This document shows, in pieces, positions 34,496 through 42,168 of a stretch of 64,000 nt of DNA. Location of the stretch: assembly GCF_900100315.1 (NCBI RefSeq), contig NZ_FNFF01000019.1, positions 1 to 64,000 on the forward strand, given 5' to 3'. Under the pieces are notes generated by a model. It saw only the letters and a program-made list of their open reading frames with translations, searched no databases and was not told the DNA's origin. Source of the DNA: Streptomyces indicus. GTDB taxonomy: Bacteria; Actinomycetota; Actinomycetes; Streptomycetales; Streptomycetaceae. The position numbers were made by a program, and so were the translations under genes. How positions within the stretch are numbered: the stretch's first letter is position 1; each line of letters starts with the position of its first letter.

Positions 34496-34519
34496 CCGGG
34501 TCCCGCGGCCCCCGGCCGC

Positions 34520-35221
34520 TCACGGCCAGAGCAGCGTGCGCTCCCAACCCGCCCCCGCCCGCCGGTACTTCAGCCGTACGTGCTGCCGACGGGCGTCACC
34601 CTGGAAGAACTCAGCCTCCACCGGGTCGAGCACGTACAGCGTCCAGGTCCCGACGGGCGCCCCGGGCTCTGCCTGTGCCCGCTCCCAGGCCGCCTCGGAC
34701 GCACGCGCCAACTCCTCCCGGGAGCCGAGGAGTTCGCTCTGCCGCCCGACCAGCGCGGCCGCGAGCGCACCCGTCGAGCGGGCGTGCAGATCGGCCTGGC
34801 TCTCGGCGGACGGCGCCGCGGTGACGGTGCCGCGCAGCCGGATCTGGCGGGCCTGCGCGGGCCAGTAGAAGTGCAGGGCCGCCTCGGGGCGCCCGGTCAG
34901 CTGGCGGCCCTTGGCGCTGGTGGCGTGCGAGGCGAAGTGCCAGCCGTCCTCGTCGGCGCCGTGCAGCATCAGGGTGCGCACATCGGGGGCGCCGGACGCG
35001 TCGGCCGTGGCGAGCTGCATCGTGTGCGGCTCGGCCTGGCCCGCCGCCACGGCCTCCGCGAACCACCTACGGAACAGGGGCAGCGGCTCGTCCGGCGCCG
35101 TGGCGGGGTCGAACCCGGGCAGCTCGATGTCCCAGACGCGCTGGGCCTTGAGGAGCTCCAGGAACTCCGCGGCGGTGGGTGCGGCGGTCGGGTGCGGTGC
35201 GTGTCCCTCGTACGACGTCAT
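34520..35221 (-). CDS. Pyridoxamine-5'-phosphate oxidase-like FMN protein
   Basis: 233 residues with the split-barrel FMN fold. HTMQLATADASGAPDVRTLML near 70 (in part), FASHATSAKGRQL, and C-terminal WERTLLWP. It resembles PdxH/PhzG-type enzymes more than F420 proteins. The terminal RXXXWP-like end and overall length suit pyridoxamine phosphate oxidase, though a detoxifying or PhzG-like role is possible. A TTCTCGTACGAGAGA palindrome lies 9 bp upstream of its ATG. Confidence 0.78.
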   Translation of the reverse strand: MTSYEGHAPHPTAAPTAAEFLELLKAQRVWDIELPGFDPATAPDEPLPLFRRWFAEAVAAGQAEPHTMQLATADASGAPDVRTLMLHGADEDGWHFASHATSAKGRQLTGRPEAALHFYWPAQARQIRLRGTVTAAPSAESQADLHARSTGALAAALVGRQSELLGSREELARASEAAWERAQAEPGAPVGTWTLYVLDPVEAEFFQGDARRQHVRLKYRRAGAGWERTLLWP

Positions 35222-35229
35222 GCGGTGAT

Positions 35230-35244
35230 TCTCGTACGAGAGAC
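35230..35244. promoter_or_regulatory. TTCTCGTACGAGAGA palindrome upstream of the PNPOx-like gene
   Basis: Same core palindrome (CTCGTACGAG) as the five-unit array at 6.6 kb. It lies between two minus-strand PNPOx-fold genes, so it may be an operator for the downstream one. Confidence 0.5.
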
Positions 35245-35262
35245 CCGCACCCGACCGACCGG

Positions 35263-35688
35263 TCAGAAGCTGCCGAGGTCCGAGGAGACCCAGCGCTCGG
35301 GGCGGACCGTGATGATCACCGACTCGCCGTGGTTCGCCTCGGCGTACGCGACATAGCCCTCGACCTTCTCGGGCGGCATGTAGCGCGTGGCCAGCTCCAG
35401 CACGTGCTCGCGGCCCGCCGGCCCGGTGGAGACCACCGGGCCTTCGACCGAGACGTAGCGCACGCTCGGCTGGACGCGGTCGATCATCAGCGTCAACCGG
35501 CCTGCCTTCTCGATGAGTTGGTGCTTGCGCGAGCCCTTGCCCGTGTGGATCCAGATGTCGCCGCCGGGCGCGTACTGGTACCAGACCGGCACCGTCAGGG
35601 GCGCGCGCCCGTCGCCCGCGTCCACCGACAGGGCGGCGACATGCGGCTCGGCGAGGAACTGCTCGCGCTCTTCGCGAGTGAGTGCCAT
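35263..35688 (-). CDS. PPOX-class F420-dependent family protein
   Basis: 141 residues, small split-barrel protein: LAEPHVAALSVDAGDGRAP, VPVWYQYAPGGDIWIHTGKGSRK, and GHPE-like VITVRPERW at the C-terminus. It resembles F420- or FMN-dependent PPOX proteins (TIGR03618-like) that reduce or bind quinone-like and aromatic compounds. ATG 35688 follows AAGGAG. It lies 41 bp upstream of the PdxH-like gene on the same strand. Confidence 0.77.
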   Translation of the reverse strand: MALTREEREQFLAEPHVAALSVDAGDGRAPLTVPVWYQYAPGGDIWIHTGKGSRKHQLIEKAGRLTLMIDRVQPSVRYVSVEGPVVSTGPAGREHVLELATRYMPPEKVEGYVAYAEANHGESVIITVRPERWVSSDLGSF

Positions 35689-36020
35689 GAGGGACTTCTC
35701 CTTCGGATGTGGGTGCCACGGGGATCGCTGAGATGGCTGAGATGGCTCGGGATCCCTGGGGCACGTCGTCGGGTGGTTCGGTCCGGCGTACGGCACAAGG
35801 CGGCGGCGGGCGGACCTATTCCGTCCGTTCCGCCGTTCGGGGCGGGGGTCTCCGTCGGCCCGCAGCGGCCCGGATTTCCGTCTACCCGCTGCGGCCCGGG
35901 AGATGCCTGGGGCGCTCCTGTTCGGCCCAGTGCGGTTGCGGAGCGTCATAGGTGATCACAGGCTGTGGTCAGGGCCGGCCCGTTCCCCTCAACCAAAGAC
36001 CCCGGAAGGGACCCCCTCAC
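35689..36020. other. Divergent intergenic region without a gene
   Basis: 332 bp between the divergent PPOX and secreted-protein genes. At 35735-35745 there is a short GAGATGGCT duplication. No operator of the regulon, hairpin or coding pattern was found. Confidence 0.5.
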
Positions 36021-36545
36021 ATGCGAAAGCACACCACCGCCCGCGCCCTCGTCGGCGCGGTGCTCGCCGGAGCCGTCGTGCTCGGCACCGCGGGCACCTC
36101 CTTCGCCGCCGTCGCCCCGGCCCGTGCCGCCGTCCCGGCCGACCACCAGGCCGAGTACGAGGACATGCTGCGCGCGGTGCTCACCACCGCCGACAACCTG
36201 GTCGCGGCCGCCGAGAAGGGCCCGGTCGACACCGCCGCCTACCGTGCGGCCTTCGACCGTGCGATCGCCTCGGCCCCGGCCCCGGCGGACGTCCCGCAGC
36301 TGGACGCGGCGATGGCGGGCCTCGCCGTCCAGGCGAAGGCCCTGGTCGACGCCATCGAGAAGAAGGACACCGACTCGATCCTCGCCTCGATCTCGCTGGT
36401 GAACACCGCGGTGGCCAACATCGCGAGCGCGCTCAGCCTGGACGCGGCCATCAAGCTGGTCTCCAAGCCGCTCGACCCGTCGACGATCAAGCTGCCGGCG
36501 CCGGGCACGAAGCTGCCCGAGATCAAGCTGCCGTTCTTCGGCTGA
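36021..36545 (+). CDS. Secreted helical protein of unknown function
   Basis: 174 residues. The signal peptide (MRKHTTARALVGAVLAGAV...) is about 30-37 residues, with AFAA or ARAA cleavage sites. The mature part is Ala-rich and predicted helical (residues 45-150), ending in a Pro/Lys tail (LPAPGTKLPEIKLPFFG). No recognised domain. ATG 36021 follows GAAGGG. It appears monocistronic, with a strong terminator behind it. Confidence 0.7.
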   Translation: MRKHTTARALVGAVLAGAVVLGTAGTSFAAVAPARAAVPADHQAEYEDMLRAVLTTADNLVAAAEKGPVDTAAYRAAFDRAIASAPAPADVPQLDAAMAGLAVQAKALVDAIEKKDTDSILASISLVNTAVANIASALSLDAAIKLVSKPLDPSTIKLPAPGTKLPEIKLPFFG

Positions 36546-36562
36546 TCCCGGCACCGCGCAAC

Positions 36563-36601
36563 GGGCGGGGGCCGGCGGCTGCGTGCCGCCGGCCCCCGCC
36601 C
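36563..36601. terminator. Strong bidirectional terminator
   Basis: GGGCGGGGGCCGGCGGC - TGCGT - GCCGCCGGCCCCCGCCC, a perfect 17-bp stem with a 5-base loop, between the convergent secreted-protein and thiolase genes. Confidence 0.88.
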
Positions 36602-36657
36602 GCGCCTGCGTTCTGCGTCCTGGCGGTCCCGCCCGCGTCTCCCGTCGCGGGGTGCGC

Positions 36658-37839
36658 TCAGCGCCCCAGGACCACCGTTCCCGACGAGCAGAACCAGCCG
36701 CCCGTCCCCGAGGCCACCGCCAGCTCGGGCAGCCGTCCGCCGGCCTTGCGCACCTGGCCCTCGCCCGCCTCGCCGCGCAGCTGCCGTACGGCCTCGACCA
36801 GGAGGAACAGGCCGCGCATGCCCGGATGCTGGGCGGAGAGCCCGCCGCCGTCGGTGTTCACCGGCAGGTCCCCGGTGAGGGTGAGCCGCCCCTTCTCGAC
36901 GAAGGAGCCGCCCTCGCCCTTCGCGCAGAAGCCGAGGTCCTCGAGGGTCACGAGGGTCATGTACGTGAAGGCGTCGTAGATCTCCGCGATGTCGATGTCC
37001 GCGGGGGTCACCCCGGCCCGCTCGAAGGCCAGCTTTCCGCTGACGGCCGCGGGCGAGACGGTGAAGTCCTCCCACTCGCTCATCGTCGTGTGCGAGATGT
37101 GCTCGCCCGCGCCGAGCACCCACACCGGGTCCTTCGCGCAGTCGGCCACGTACTCCTCGGCGACCAGGAGCACCGCCGCGCCGCCGTCCGAGCGGATGCA
37201 GCAGTGCAGCTTCGTGAACGGGTCCGCGATCATCGGCCCGGACAGGACCTCGTCCACCGTGATCGGGTCGCGGAACATGGCGTCGGGGTTGTGCGCGGCG
37301 TTCGCCCGCGCCTGCACGGCCACTTCGGCGAGCTGCTCCAGGGTCGTGCCGTACTCGTGCATGTGGCGGCGCGCGGCCATCGCGTACTTCGAGATGAGCG
37401 TGTGCCCGTACGGGACCTCGAACTGGAGCGGGCCGCGCGCGCCGAACGACAGGTTCGACGTGCGCCGCCTGGCCTTGATGTCGGCGCGCGCGGTGGACCC
37501 GTAGACGAGCAGGACGGCGTTGGCGTGCCCCGCGGCGATGGCGTCGGCGGCATGCGCGGCCATCACCTCCCACGTCGAGCCGCCCACCGAGGTGGAGTCG
37601 ACCCAGGTGGGCTTGAGGCCCAGGTACTCGGCGACCTCGACCGGGGCGAGGATCCCGAGCCCGGCGGAGGCGAACCCGTCGACCACGCTCCGGTCGAGCC
37701 CGGAGTCGGCGAGCGCCCTGCGGGCGGCCTGCGCGTGCAGGGCGTAGGGGGTGGCGTCGTCGACCTTGCCGCAGTCGGACAGGGCGATTCCGGCCACGGC
37801 TACTTTGCGCCGGGGGGCGCCGGCTATGACGGTGGACAT
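36658..37839 (-). CDS. SCP-x/lipid-transfer-type thiolase
   Basis: 393 residues of the thiolase superfamily, non-specific lipid-transfer (SCP-x/Ltp) branch. Landmarks: VAVAGIALSDCGKVDD at the N-terminus, FASAGLGILAPVEVAEYLGLKP, STSVGGSTWEVMAAHAADAI where the active-site Cys of classical thiolases would sit (no Cys is visible), and NTDGGGLSAQHPGMRGLFLLVEAVRQL with a conserved His. Loss of that Cys is common to retro-aldolase members such as Ltp2, which release a ketone and propionyl- or acetyl-CoA. Start ATG 37839 is only 4 bp from operator 8, so the mRNA is probably leaderless. Confidence 0.84.
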   Translation of the reverse strand: MSTVIAGAPRRKVAVAGIALSDCGKVDDATPYALHAQAARRALADSGLDRSVVDGFASAGLGILAPVEVAEYLGLKPTWVDSTSVGGSTWEVMAAHAADAIAAGHANAVLLVYGSTARADIKARRRTSNLSFGARGPLQFEVPYGHTLISKYAMAARRHMHEYGTTLEQLAEVAVQARANAAHNPDAMFRDPITVDEVLSGPMIADPFTKLHCCIRSDGGAAVLLVAEEYVADCAKDPVWVLGAGEHISHTTMSEWEDFTVSPAAVSGKLAFERAGVTPADIDIAEIYDAFTYMTLVTLEDLGFCAKGEGGSFVEKGRLTLTGDLPVNTDGGGLSAQHPGMRGLFLLVEAVRQLRGEAGEGQVRKAGGRLPELAVASGTGGWFCSSGTVVLGR

Positions 37840-37843
37840 GAAT

Positions 37844-37858
37844 CTGACGGTACATCAG
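37844..37858. promoter_or_regulatory. Regulon operator 8 (CTGACGGTACATCAG)
   Basis: Near-perfect extended palindrome: on the minus strand it is flanked GAAT...ATTC. It ends 4 bp before the thiolase start codon, which implies a leaderless transcript with the -10 overlapping the operator. Confidence 0.84.
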
Positions 37859-37928
37859 ATTCGGTGTGCGGGGCAGGGGTTGATCCTCGCGGTGGGGAGG
37901 GGTTGATCCTCGCGGTGGGCGAAGGGAC

Positions 37929-37956
37929 GGCCCCCGGCCTGCGGGGGCCGGGGGCT
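37929..37956. terminator. Terminator of the DUF4235 gene
   Basis: GCCCCCGGCC - TGCGGG - GGCCGGGGGC hairpin 45 bp past the minus-strand stop at 38001. Just left of it, at about 37874-37917, a GGGTTGATCCTCGCGGTGGG unit is duplicated in tandem. Confidence 0.65.
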
Positions 37957-38000
37957 GTCTGCTGTGGCGGTCCGGGGCCGTGTGCTGCGGCGGTCCGGGG

Positions 38001-38267
38001 TCAGCCCGGCCAGACGCCCGTCAGGCGGCGGGTGGCGGTGGCGCCGCCGCGGTCGACGGCGGCCTTCACCCCGGCGAAGATCGCTCCCTGGAGGACGGCC
38101 GCCGTCATGACCTCGCGCCAGGTGCGGTCCTCGTCGGTGGCGTCAGGGGCGTCCTCGTCGTTTCCGATCCGCTTCCAGATCTCTTTGAAGACGGCTCCGG
38201 CGAGCATGCCGCTGACGGCACCCAGAGCCATGCCGACGGGCTTGTACGCGATCTTCGAGGCTTTCAT
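38001..38267 (-). CDS. DUF4235 small membrane protein
   Basis: 88 residues. Two hydrophobic segments (about 10-28, GMALGAVSGMLAGAVFKEIW; about 53-70, VMTAAVLQGAIFAGVKAAV) separated by an acidic loop (NDEDAPDATDEDRTW). This matches the actinobacterial DUF4235 family of unknown role. ATG 38267. Confidence 0.75.
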   Translation of the reverse strand: MKASKIAYKPVGMALGAVSGMLAGAVFKEIWKRIGNDEDAPDATDEDRTWREVMTAAVLQGAIFAGVKAAVDRGGATATRRLTGVWPG

Positions 38268-38444
38268 CGGCGCCTCCAGGGGCGTGGTCGGGTCTCGGAG
38301 GGGGCGGTGACGGTTCCCGGGTACCCCAGGCGGGCCGGGTCAGTTCCGTCGGGCGCGCGGAAGGCGCGCCGGGGGGCGTGCTTCGGCCCGGTGCGGAGGT
38401 GCGTCCGGTGCGGAGGCGCCTCCGGGGCCGGGAGGGGCACGGGT

Positions 38445-38570
38445 CCGCCGGGAGGGACCTATCCGCCGGGAGGGACCTATCCGCCGGGAGGGACCTATCC
38501 GCCGGGAGGTCTCAGGTCCGCCGGAGGGTCTCAGGTCCGCTCGGAGGGTCTCAGGTCCGCTCGGAGGGCG
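38445..38570. repeat. Two adjoining tandem repeats
   Basis: The 18-bp unit CCGCCGGGAGGGACCTAT occurs three times in full from 38445 to 38498 plus a partial copy. It is followed by three 19-20-bp units of GTCTCAGGTCCGCTCGGAGG up to about 38570. The last units overlap the stop and final codons of the YihY-family gene. Confidence 0.85.
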
Positions 38571-39765
38571 ACCGGCCGCGCGAGGGCTCCGGATCACGCG
38601 AGGGTTCCGGACCGGCCGAGGGTTCCGGCTCCGCGGACTCGTGGTGGTCCATGCGGCGCAGGTCCTCCTCGTCCCAGGCCCGGGTGTCGCGCGGCTCCAC
38701 GTACGGCTCCTCGTCGGCCGGGTGGCCGCCCGCGACGGCGCGCTGGCGGGCCAGTTCGGCGTCGCACTCCAGGCCGAGCAGGACCGCCAGATTCGAGATC
38801 CACAGCCAGATGAGGAAGATGATCACGCCCGCGAAGGTCCCGTAAGTACGGTTGTACGAGCCGAAGTTGGCGACGTAGAGCGCGAAGCCGGCCGAGGCGA
38901 GCAGCCAGATCGCGAGCGCGAGGCAGCTGCCCGGGGTGATCCAGCGGAAGCCGCGGACCTTCGCGTTGGGCGTGGCCCAGTACAGGAGGGCGAGCATCAC
39001 GACGACCAGGAGCACCAGGACCGGCCACTTGGCGATGGACCACACCGTCAGGGCCGTGTCGCCGAGGCCGATGACGGAGCCGATCTCCTGGGCGAGGCCG
39101 CCGGTGAACACGACGATCACCGCGCTGGCCACCGCGAGCACCATCAGGACCACGGTCACGCCGACCCGGATGGGCAGCACCTTCCACAGCGGGCGGCCCT
39201 CGGGGATGTCGTAGACGGCGTTGGCGCTCCGGATGAACGCGGCCACGTATCCGGACGCGGACCACACCGCGAGCCCGAGGCCGACGAGCGCCATCACCGA
39301 GCCGATGCCGGCCTTGCCCTGAAGCTGCTCCACCGCATTGCTGAGCACGTCGCGCACCGCGCCGGGCGCCAGCTTCTGGACGCTGTCGAGCACCTGATCC
39401 GACGCGGACTTGCCGACCACGCCGAGCAGGGAGATCAGCGCGAGCAGGGCCGGGAACAGCGACAGGATCCCGTAGTACGTCAGGGCCGCGGCCCGGTCGG
39501 TCAGCTCGTCCTTCTGGAACTCCTTGAAGGTGCCCTTGAGCACCCGCCACCAGGCGCCCTTGGGCAGCTGCGCGGGGGAGTCCGGCGCCTGCCGCTCGGT
39601 CTGCGCGTCGGGTCCGGGTCCGCTCGCGGCGTCCGGTGCGGTGGTCCGATCCGAGTCGGGCGCGGTGGTCCGCCCGGCGTCCGGTGCGGTGGTCCGCTCG
39701 GTGCCCGGTCCCGCGCCCGGTCCCGCGTCCGGTGTCGCTTCGTGCCGCTTCCACATCCTGGCCAT
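38551..39765 (-). CDS. YihY/BrkB-family inner membrane protein
   Basis: 404 residues. A 75-residue hydrophilic N-terminus contains TTAPDAGR-like repeats (about 20-55). The YihY core (about 85-340) has six membrane helices: ALTYYGILSLFPALLALISLL, GLGLAVWSASGYVAAFIRSAN and so on, with the conserved YNRTYGTFAGVI near 310. The C-terminal tail is repetitive (EPSAGPEPSRDPEPSRG). The family was once called RNase BN but is a membrane protein of unsettled function. ATG 39765 or the in-frame ATG at 39756. Confidence 0.83.
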   Translation of the reverse strand: MARMWKRHEATPDAGPGAGPGTERTTAPDAGRTTAPDSDRTTAPDAASGPGPDAQTERQAPDSPAQLPKGAWWRVLKGTFKEFQKDELTDRAAALTYYGILSLFPALLALISLLGVVGKSASDQVLDSVQKLAPGAVRDVLSNAVEQLQGKAGIGSVMALVGLGLAVWSASGYVAAFIRSANAVYDIPEGRPLWKVLPIRVGVTVVLMVLAVASAVIVVFTGGLAQEIGSVIGLGDTALTVWSIAKWPVLVLLVVVMLALLYWATPNAKVRGFRWITPGSCLALAIWLLASAGFALYVANFGSYNRTYGTFAGVIIFLIWLWISNLAVLLGLECDAELARQRAVAGGHPADEEPYVEPRDTRAWDEEDLRRMDHHESAEPEPSAGPEPSRDPEPSRGRSPSERT

Positions 39766-39858
39766 GCAGCGCGAGTATCCGCTCGAGCCCGGCCCAACCG
39801 CCGTACGTCTCGCTGCCCGGCCGATGCGGGCGCAGCGCGCTGCCGCGATACTCGGAGC

Positions 39859-40230
39859 ATGGTGCAGAGCGACGCCCCGGACGTGGACACCTACCTCGCC
39901 GGGATCGAGGACGAGGCCCGACGCGAGGCCGTGACCCGGCTCGTGGAGCTGTGCCGCGCCGAGCTCACCGGCTTCGACGAGGTGATGGCGTACGGCATGC
40001 CGGGCTATGTGCGTCCGGGCGGCGGCCAGGAGATCGCGCTGGCGAATCAGAAGCAGTACGTCTCCTTCTACCTGATGCGCGACGACGTGCGCGAAGCCTT
40101 CGAAGAGCGGCTCGCGGGACAGAACATGGGCAAGGGCTGCCTGCGCTTCGGCAGCGCCGCCAAGGTGGACTACGGCCTGGTGGGGGACCTGCTGCGGGCC
40201 GTGGCGAAGGAGCCGGGACCCGTCTGCTGA
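39859..40230 (+). CDS. DUF1801 (YdhG-like) protein
   Basis: 123 residues. VDTYLAGIEDEARREAVTRL, YGMPGYVRPGG and FGSAAKVDYGLVGDLLRAVA match the DUF1801/YdhG_co family of small alpha/beta proteins, with no established activity. ATG 39859. Confidence 0.78.
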   Translation: MVQSDAPDVDTYLAGIEDEARREAVTRLVELCRAELTGFDEVMAYGMPGYVRPGGGQEIALANQKQYVSFYLMRDDVREAFEERLAGQNMGKGCLRFGSAAKVDYGLVGDLLRAVAKEPGPVC

Positions 40231-40300
40231 CGGACGCTCCACGGGCCGGAACCGACAAAGCACCCGCCACCCCTGTGCATCTCGCCGCGCAAGACCTAAC

Positions 40301-40315
40301 ATGACGCGCCGTCAG
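40301..40315. promoter_or_regulatory. Regulon operator 9 (ATGACGCGCCGTCAG)
   Basis: Perfect inner arms. A -10-like TAACAT (40297-40302) overlaps its left edge. It lies 42 bp before the ACAD start. Confidence 0.82.
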
Positions 40316-40356
40316 ATCCGGGGCCGCCGAAGGGGACCCGGGGGAGGAGCCCGCCC

Positions 40357-41550
40357 ATGGACGCCGCGTTCACCGCCGAGCAGGACGAGATCCGCCGCAC
40401 GCTGCGCGAGCTCATGGCCAAGCGCACCGGACCCGACGAGGTCAAGGCGGCGGTGCGCACCCCCGCCGGCCACGACGCCGACCTGTGGCGCACCCTCGCC
40501 GCCCAACTCGGCCTGCCAGGGCTCGCGTTGGACGAGGAGCACGGGGGTGTCGGCTGCACCGCCACCGAACTCGCCCTGGCCTGCGAGGAGACCGGCCGGG
40601 TCCTGCTGCCCTCGCCGCTGCTCGCCACGGCCGCACTCGCGGTCCCGCTGATCCGCCGCCTCGGCACCGAGGAGCAACGGCGCGCCCTGCTCCCGAAGAT
40701 CGCCGAGGGCGAGCTCACCGCCGCGCTCGCGGTGCCCGGCGTCGCGCTCGCCACCGCGCTCGGCCTGTCCGGCGACAGCCGGGGCGACTGGGCGGGCGGC
40801 GGCCGTGCGGGCGGGGTGCAGGCCCGCTGTGACGAGGAGGGCTGGCGCCTGTACGGGCAGGCCGAGCAGGTGCTCGACGGGCACAGCGCCGACGTGCTCC
40901 TGGTCGCCGCGCACACCGGCGGCTTCGCCCGCTCGCGCACGCTGCTCTTCCTCGTACCGGCGGACAGCGCCGGAGTCGCCCGCGTACGCCAGACGACCCT
41001 GGACGAGACCCGCCCGCAGGCGCGGATCGAACTGCGGGACGCCACCGCCGAGTTGCTCGGCCCCGACGACGCCGCCGTGGTGGCCGAGGCCCTCGCGGCC
41101 ACCGGCAACGCGGCCGCCGCCGTGCTCGCCGCCGAAGCGGTCGGCGCCGCGGACCGCGCCCTGGAGCGGACCGTCGAATACGCCAAGCAGCGCGAGCAGT
41201 TCGGGCGCGCGATCGGCTCCTTCCAGGCGGTGAAGCACCGGCTCGCGGATGTGTACGTGGCGGTGCAGGCCGCGCGCTCGGCCGCGTACTACGCGGCGTG
41301 GGCGGCGGGCCGCGACGACGGTGAGCGCGTGGGCGGACTCGCTCTCGCCCAGGCCCTCGACGCCCTGCGCACCGCGGCCGGCGAGGCGATCCAGCTGCAC
41401 GGCGGGATCGGCTTCACCTGGGAGCACGAGGCGCACCTCTACTTCAAGCGGGCCGCGAGCGACGAGCTGCTCTTCGGCCCCGTGCACCGGCTGCGCGCCC
41501 ACGCCGCCGACCACGCAGGACTGTTCGTCGCCGAGGAGGTCGCGGTCTGA
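40357..41550 (+). CDS. Acyl-CoA dehydrogenase, beta-type
   Basis: 397 residues. N-terminal TAEQDEIRRTLRELMAKRT, the C-terminal VEYAKQREQFGRAIGSFQAVKHRLAD, and LHGGIGFTWEHEAHLYFKRA. Like the short ACAD at 10785 it carries GFTWE, typical of the beta chain in heteromeric FadE enzymes, but here the middle domain is retained. No alpha chain is adjacent; the protein at 15221 is the unpaired alpha-type candidate. Ends in an ATGA overlap with a mini-ORF created by a duplication. Confidence 0.85.
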   Translation: MDAAFTAEQDEIRRTLRELMAKRTGPDEVKAAVRTPAGHDADLWRTLAAQLGLPGLALDEEHGGVGCTATELALACEETGRVLLPSPLLATAALAVPLIRRLGTEEQRRALLPKIAEGELTAALAVPGVALATALGLSGDSRGDWAGGGRAGGVQARCDEEGWRLYGQAEQVLDGHSADVLLVAAHTGGFARSRTLLFLVPADSAGVARVRQTTLDETRPQARIELRDATAELLGPDDAAVVAEALAATGNAAAAVLAAEAVGAADRALERTVEYAKQREQFGRAIGSFQAVKHRLADVYVAVQAARSAAYYAAWAAGRDDGERVGGLALAQALDALRTAAGEAIQLHGGIGFTWEHEAHLYFKRAASDELLFGPVHRLRAHAADHAGLFVAEEVAV

Positions 41551-41587
41551 TGCCGTACGGAACCGAGGAGGTCGCGGTCTGATGCCG
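41531..41587. repeat. 25-bp direct repeat duplicating a stop/start junction
   Basis: CCGAGGAGGTCGCGGTCTGA plus TGCCG occurs at 41531-41555 and again at 41563-41587, offset 32 bp. Each copy carries a GGAGG ribosome-binding site and a TGATG junction. Confidence 0.93.
41550..41582 (+). CDS. 10-codon mini-ORF between coupled genes
   Basis: MPYGTEEVAV, ATG 41550 to TGA 41580-41582. It overlaps the ACAD stop at one end and the Ddn-like start at the other, each by ATGA. It is the product of the 25-bp duplication. It may only relay ribosomes to the next gene. Confidence 0.4.
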   Translation: MPYGTEEVAV

Positions 41588-42061
41588 CCCGGAATCAAGC
41601 TCATGCAGAAGGTGTCGTCGAGCCGGCTCTTCATGAAGGTGGGCCCGCACTTCGTGCCCGCGATGGACCGCGCCGTGCACAAGCTGACGCGCGGCAAGGT
41701 GATGCTCAGCGCGCAGATGCTGCCCGGCGTCATCCTCACCGTGAAGGGCGCCAAGAGCGGCATCCCGCGGCGTACGCCGCTCGCGTGCATGCCCGAGGAG
41801 GAGCGCGGCACCTGGGTGCTCATCGGCTCCAACTTCGGGCGCCCCGGCCACCCCGTATGGACGGTCAACCTCCTCAAGAACCCCGACGCGGAGATCAGCT
41901 GGAAGGGCACCGACATCGCGGTCACGGCCCGGCTGCTCGAAGGCGAGGAGCGGGCCGAGACCTGGGAGAGGTGCCTCAAGTTCTGGCCGCCGTACGCCAC
42001 TTACCAGGCGCGCATCGACCGGGAGATCCGCCTGTTCCGCCTGGAGCGGCGCACCCCGTAG
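41582..42061 (+). CDS. Deazaflavin (F420)-dependent nitroreductase-family protein (Ddn-like)
   Basis: 159 residues. GVILTVKGAKSGIPRRTPLA near 50 and GSNFGRPGHPVWTVNLLKNP near 82 match the Ddn/FGD-dependent F420H2 quinone/nitro-reductase fold, where these loops bind F420. The N-terminal amphipathic helix (KLMQKVSSSRLFMKVG) is also typical. It could reduce an enone or quinone intermediate. Cotranscribed with the ACAD under operator 9; translational coupling passes through the mini-ORF. Confidence 0.82.
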   Translation: MPPGIKLMQKVSSSRLFMKVGPHFVPAMDRAVHKLTRGKVMLSAQMLPGVILTVKGAKSGIPRRTPLACMPEEERGTWVLIGSNFGRPGHPVWTVNLLKNPDAEISWKGTDIAVTARLLEGEERAETWERCLKFWPPYATYQARIDREIRLFRLERRTP

Positions 42062-42103
42062 GCGCCCCGGGCCGGCAGGACGAAACGGCCGGCACAACGA
42101 AAC

Positions 42104-42142
42104 GGGCGGCGGTCGTCCTCACGAGGAGGATGACCGCCGCCC
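42104..42142. terminator. Bidirectional terminator
   Basis: GGGCGGCGGTCGTCCTC - ACGA - GGAGGATGACCGCCGCCC, a long stem with a small wobble, between the convergent Ddn-like and TetR genes. Confidence 0.82.
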
Positions 42143-42168
42143 GTATGACAGGAGGCTGGCGCCCGGTG

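Noticed and set aside
38445..38510. CRISPR array from the 18-bp repeats
   Set aside because: Units are directly adjacent without spacers and too short; there are no cas genes in the window.
40226..40240. CTGACGGACGCTCCA as a further regulon operator
   Set aside because: Only one half-site; it overlaps the stop of the DUF1801 gene and a full site lies 60 bp further on.
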